NCBI GenBank assembly: GCA_001430745.1
Contig: KQ482032.1
Location: forward strand, 1,480,445 to 1,490,836
Source of the DNA: Auxenochlorella pyrenoidosa
Lineage: Eukaryota; Chlorophyta; Trebouxiophyceae; Chlorellales; Chlorellaceae
Direction: 5' to 3'
Length of the DNA: 10,392 nt
The translations under genes and the position numbers were made by a program. Shown here in pieces: positions 9,491-10,392 of the stretch (position 1 is its first letter; the number at the start of each line of letters is the position of its first letter). The notes under the pieces are model-generated. The model was given only the letters and a program-made list of their open reading frames with translations. It made no database searches and was not told the origin of the DNA.

Positions 9491-10392
9491 GGTTGGGCCA
9501 GGAGATCAGGGTGGCGGGGGCGAGGGGTGGCGGTCCAAGGCTCCACGCTCAGAGGCTCAAGCGCGGTGCTGCAGCAGCGGCGAATGGTGCAAACAGATGT
9601 CCGATGGCTCAGCAGCTGCAGCAGCATTGAATGGCCACGATGCACAGCGTGATGGCCAGGCAGGAAAGTGGGCAGCGGCACCGGCGAGCACACGATTATG
9701 TCGGCGGGTTCAGCTGCGCTGCACGTGGACAACTGCAGGGTCTGAATTCACCCGATCAGCAATGCTCAAGTTTATGTGTGGAAGCACGATCGCCTTTTTA
9801 GGGCAAGGAGGTAGGGCAGTGCACCCACCCGCGGCACCCTCTGCCTTGCCTTGGATGGGTGGAGTGTGGCCGGTGGTGGCGCGTCTGCCCGATTCACCAA
9901 TGTATGCCAGCAGTGTGGTGGGCTCCTGAAACAGAGATCAGAGCAAACGACCAGGAGCCCCGACCTTCCACAGCTGAAGGTGCAAGGCTGCCTTCGCCGC
10001 ACCTGCAGCTGGGTGCAGGAAGGCAAGGACTGTCTAGCCACCTGAAAGGCTGCGGGGCTGGCTGACGATCTGCAAGCCTTCTGATCGCTATCCACTGCGG
10101 AGGCAGCAGCAGGCTGGCAAGTGGTAAGCAGGTTCCCAAGCCGAGTGATTGAACGTACTGGCACCTGCCTGGCAGGGTGTGCTTTCCACTCGGGATGACA
10201 CATTCTCAAGGCTTCAACTGAAGACATGCCTGAAGACAACAAAACCAATGAACAGCTGGTATGGTTGACAAACCTGAAGCAAGACAGGCTGAAAGGTTGC
10301 ACTCGGCCCCTTGGGAACTGCTGTGAGCACACCTCCTCGCACGCCTCAGCAGGTCCCAGCCCCCCCCCCCCCCCCCCCCCCCCGCCCCCCCG
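9491..10392. other. 5' flank of the minus-strand gene, no gene recognised
   Basis: These 0.9 kb lie upstream of the membrane-protein start codon and would hold its 5' UTR and promoter. The open frames on both strands have no family signature, no convincing splice chain and no protein-like hydrophobic or charged pattern. I saw no TATA box or RNA gene. The interval ends in the C homopolymer described separately. Confidence 0.45.
10360..10391 (+). repeat. Long C homopolymer at the window end (C24-G-C7)
   Basis: A run of 24 C (10360-10383), one G, then 7 C (10385-10391). On the opposite strand it is a G run able to stack into a quadruplex. Such tracts commonly break assemblies or are mis-sized. 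No function can be assigned from sequence. Confidence 0.9.

Noticed and set aside
9772..10332. 186-codon - strand open frame upstream of the membrane-protein gene
   Set aside because: No recognisable domain and no splice connection to the exon starting at 9490, which has its own well-placed ATG.
1..10392. CRISPR array, phage or defence island, operon
   Set aside because: No spaced direct repeats, no ribosome-binding-site-led gene chain and no integrase or transposase were found. The gene structure is eukaryotic throughout.

Overview
The window looks like nuclear DNA of a GC-rich, intron-dense green alga, most likely a Chlorella-like trebouxiophyte or a relative. The evidence is short exons (24 to about 330 nt), small introns (109 to 276 nt) with GTGAG/GTGGG/GTGCG donors and TGCAG-type acceptors, alanine- and proline-rich low-complexity protein segments, and a possible TGTAA poly(A) signal. 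No prokaryotic operon structure is present. The lineage is inferred from style, not from a marker gene. All gene models below were spliced by hand. Reading frame is conserved across every proposed junction, except for one in-frame TAG in the third gene.

Layout. (1) Positions 1-1734, + strand: the 3' part of an unrecognised alanine/serine/proline-rich protein, six exons, 292 residues visible. (2) Positions 1735-2939: about 1.2 kb without a convincing coding exon, holding a 45-nt tandem duplication and a TGTAA element. It is plausibly a long 3' UTR followed by the 5' region of the next gene. (3) Positions 2940-7401, + strand: a complete 17-exon gene that splices to exactly 445 codons plus a stop. 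Its product matches the cyclic 2,3-diphosphoglycerate synthetase-like P-loop GTPase family (COG2403), a family I know mainly from archaea and bacteria. (4) Positions 7402-7982: convergent intergenic space. (5) Positions 7983-9490, - strand: a four-exon gene for a multi-pass membrane protein with a TLC-like pattern, interrupted in my model by a TAG at codon 120. (6) Positions 9491-10392: its 5' flank, ending in a long C homopolymer.

Nothing shows that the three genes act together, as expected for neighbours in an algal nuclear genome. The most interesting item is the cDPGS-like gene: a prokaryotic-type enzyme carried in fully intron-rich form. Three introns, one in each gene, are best explained by GC-AG splice sites.
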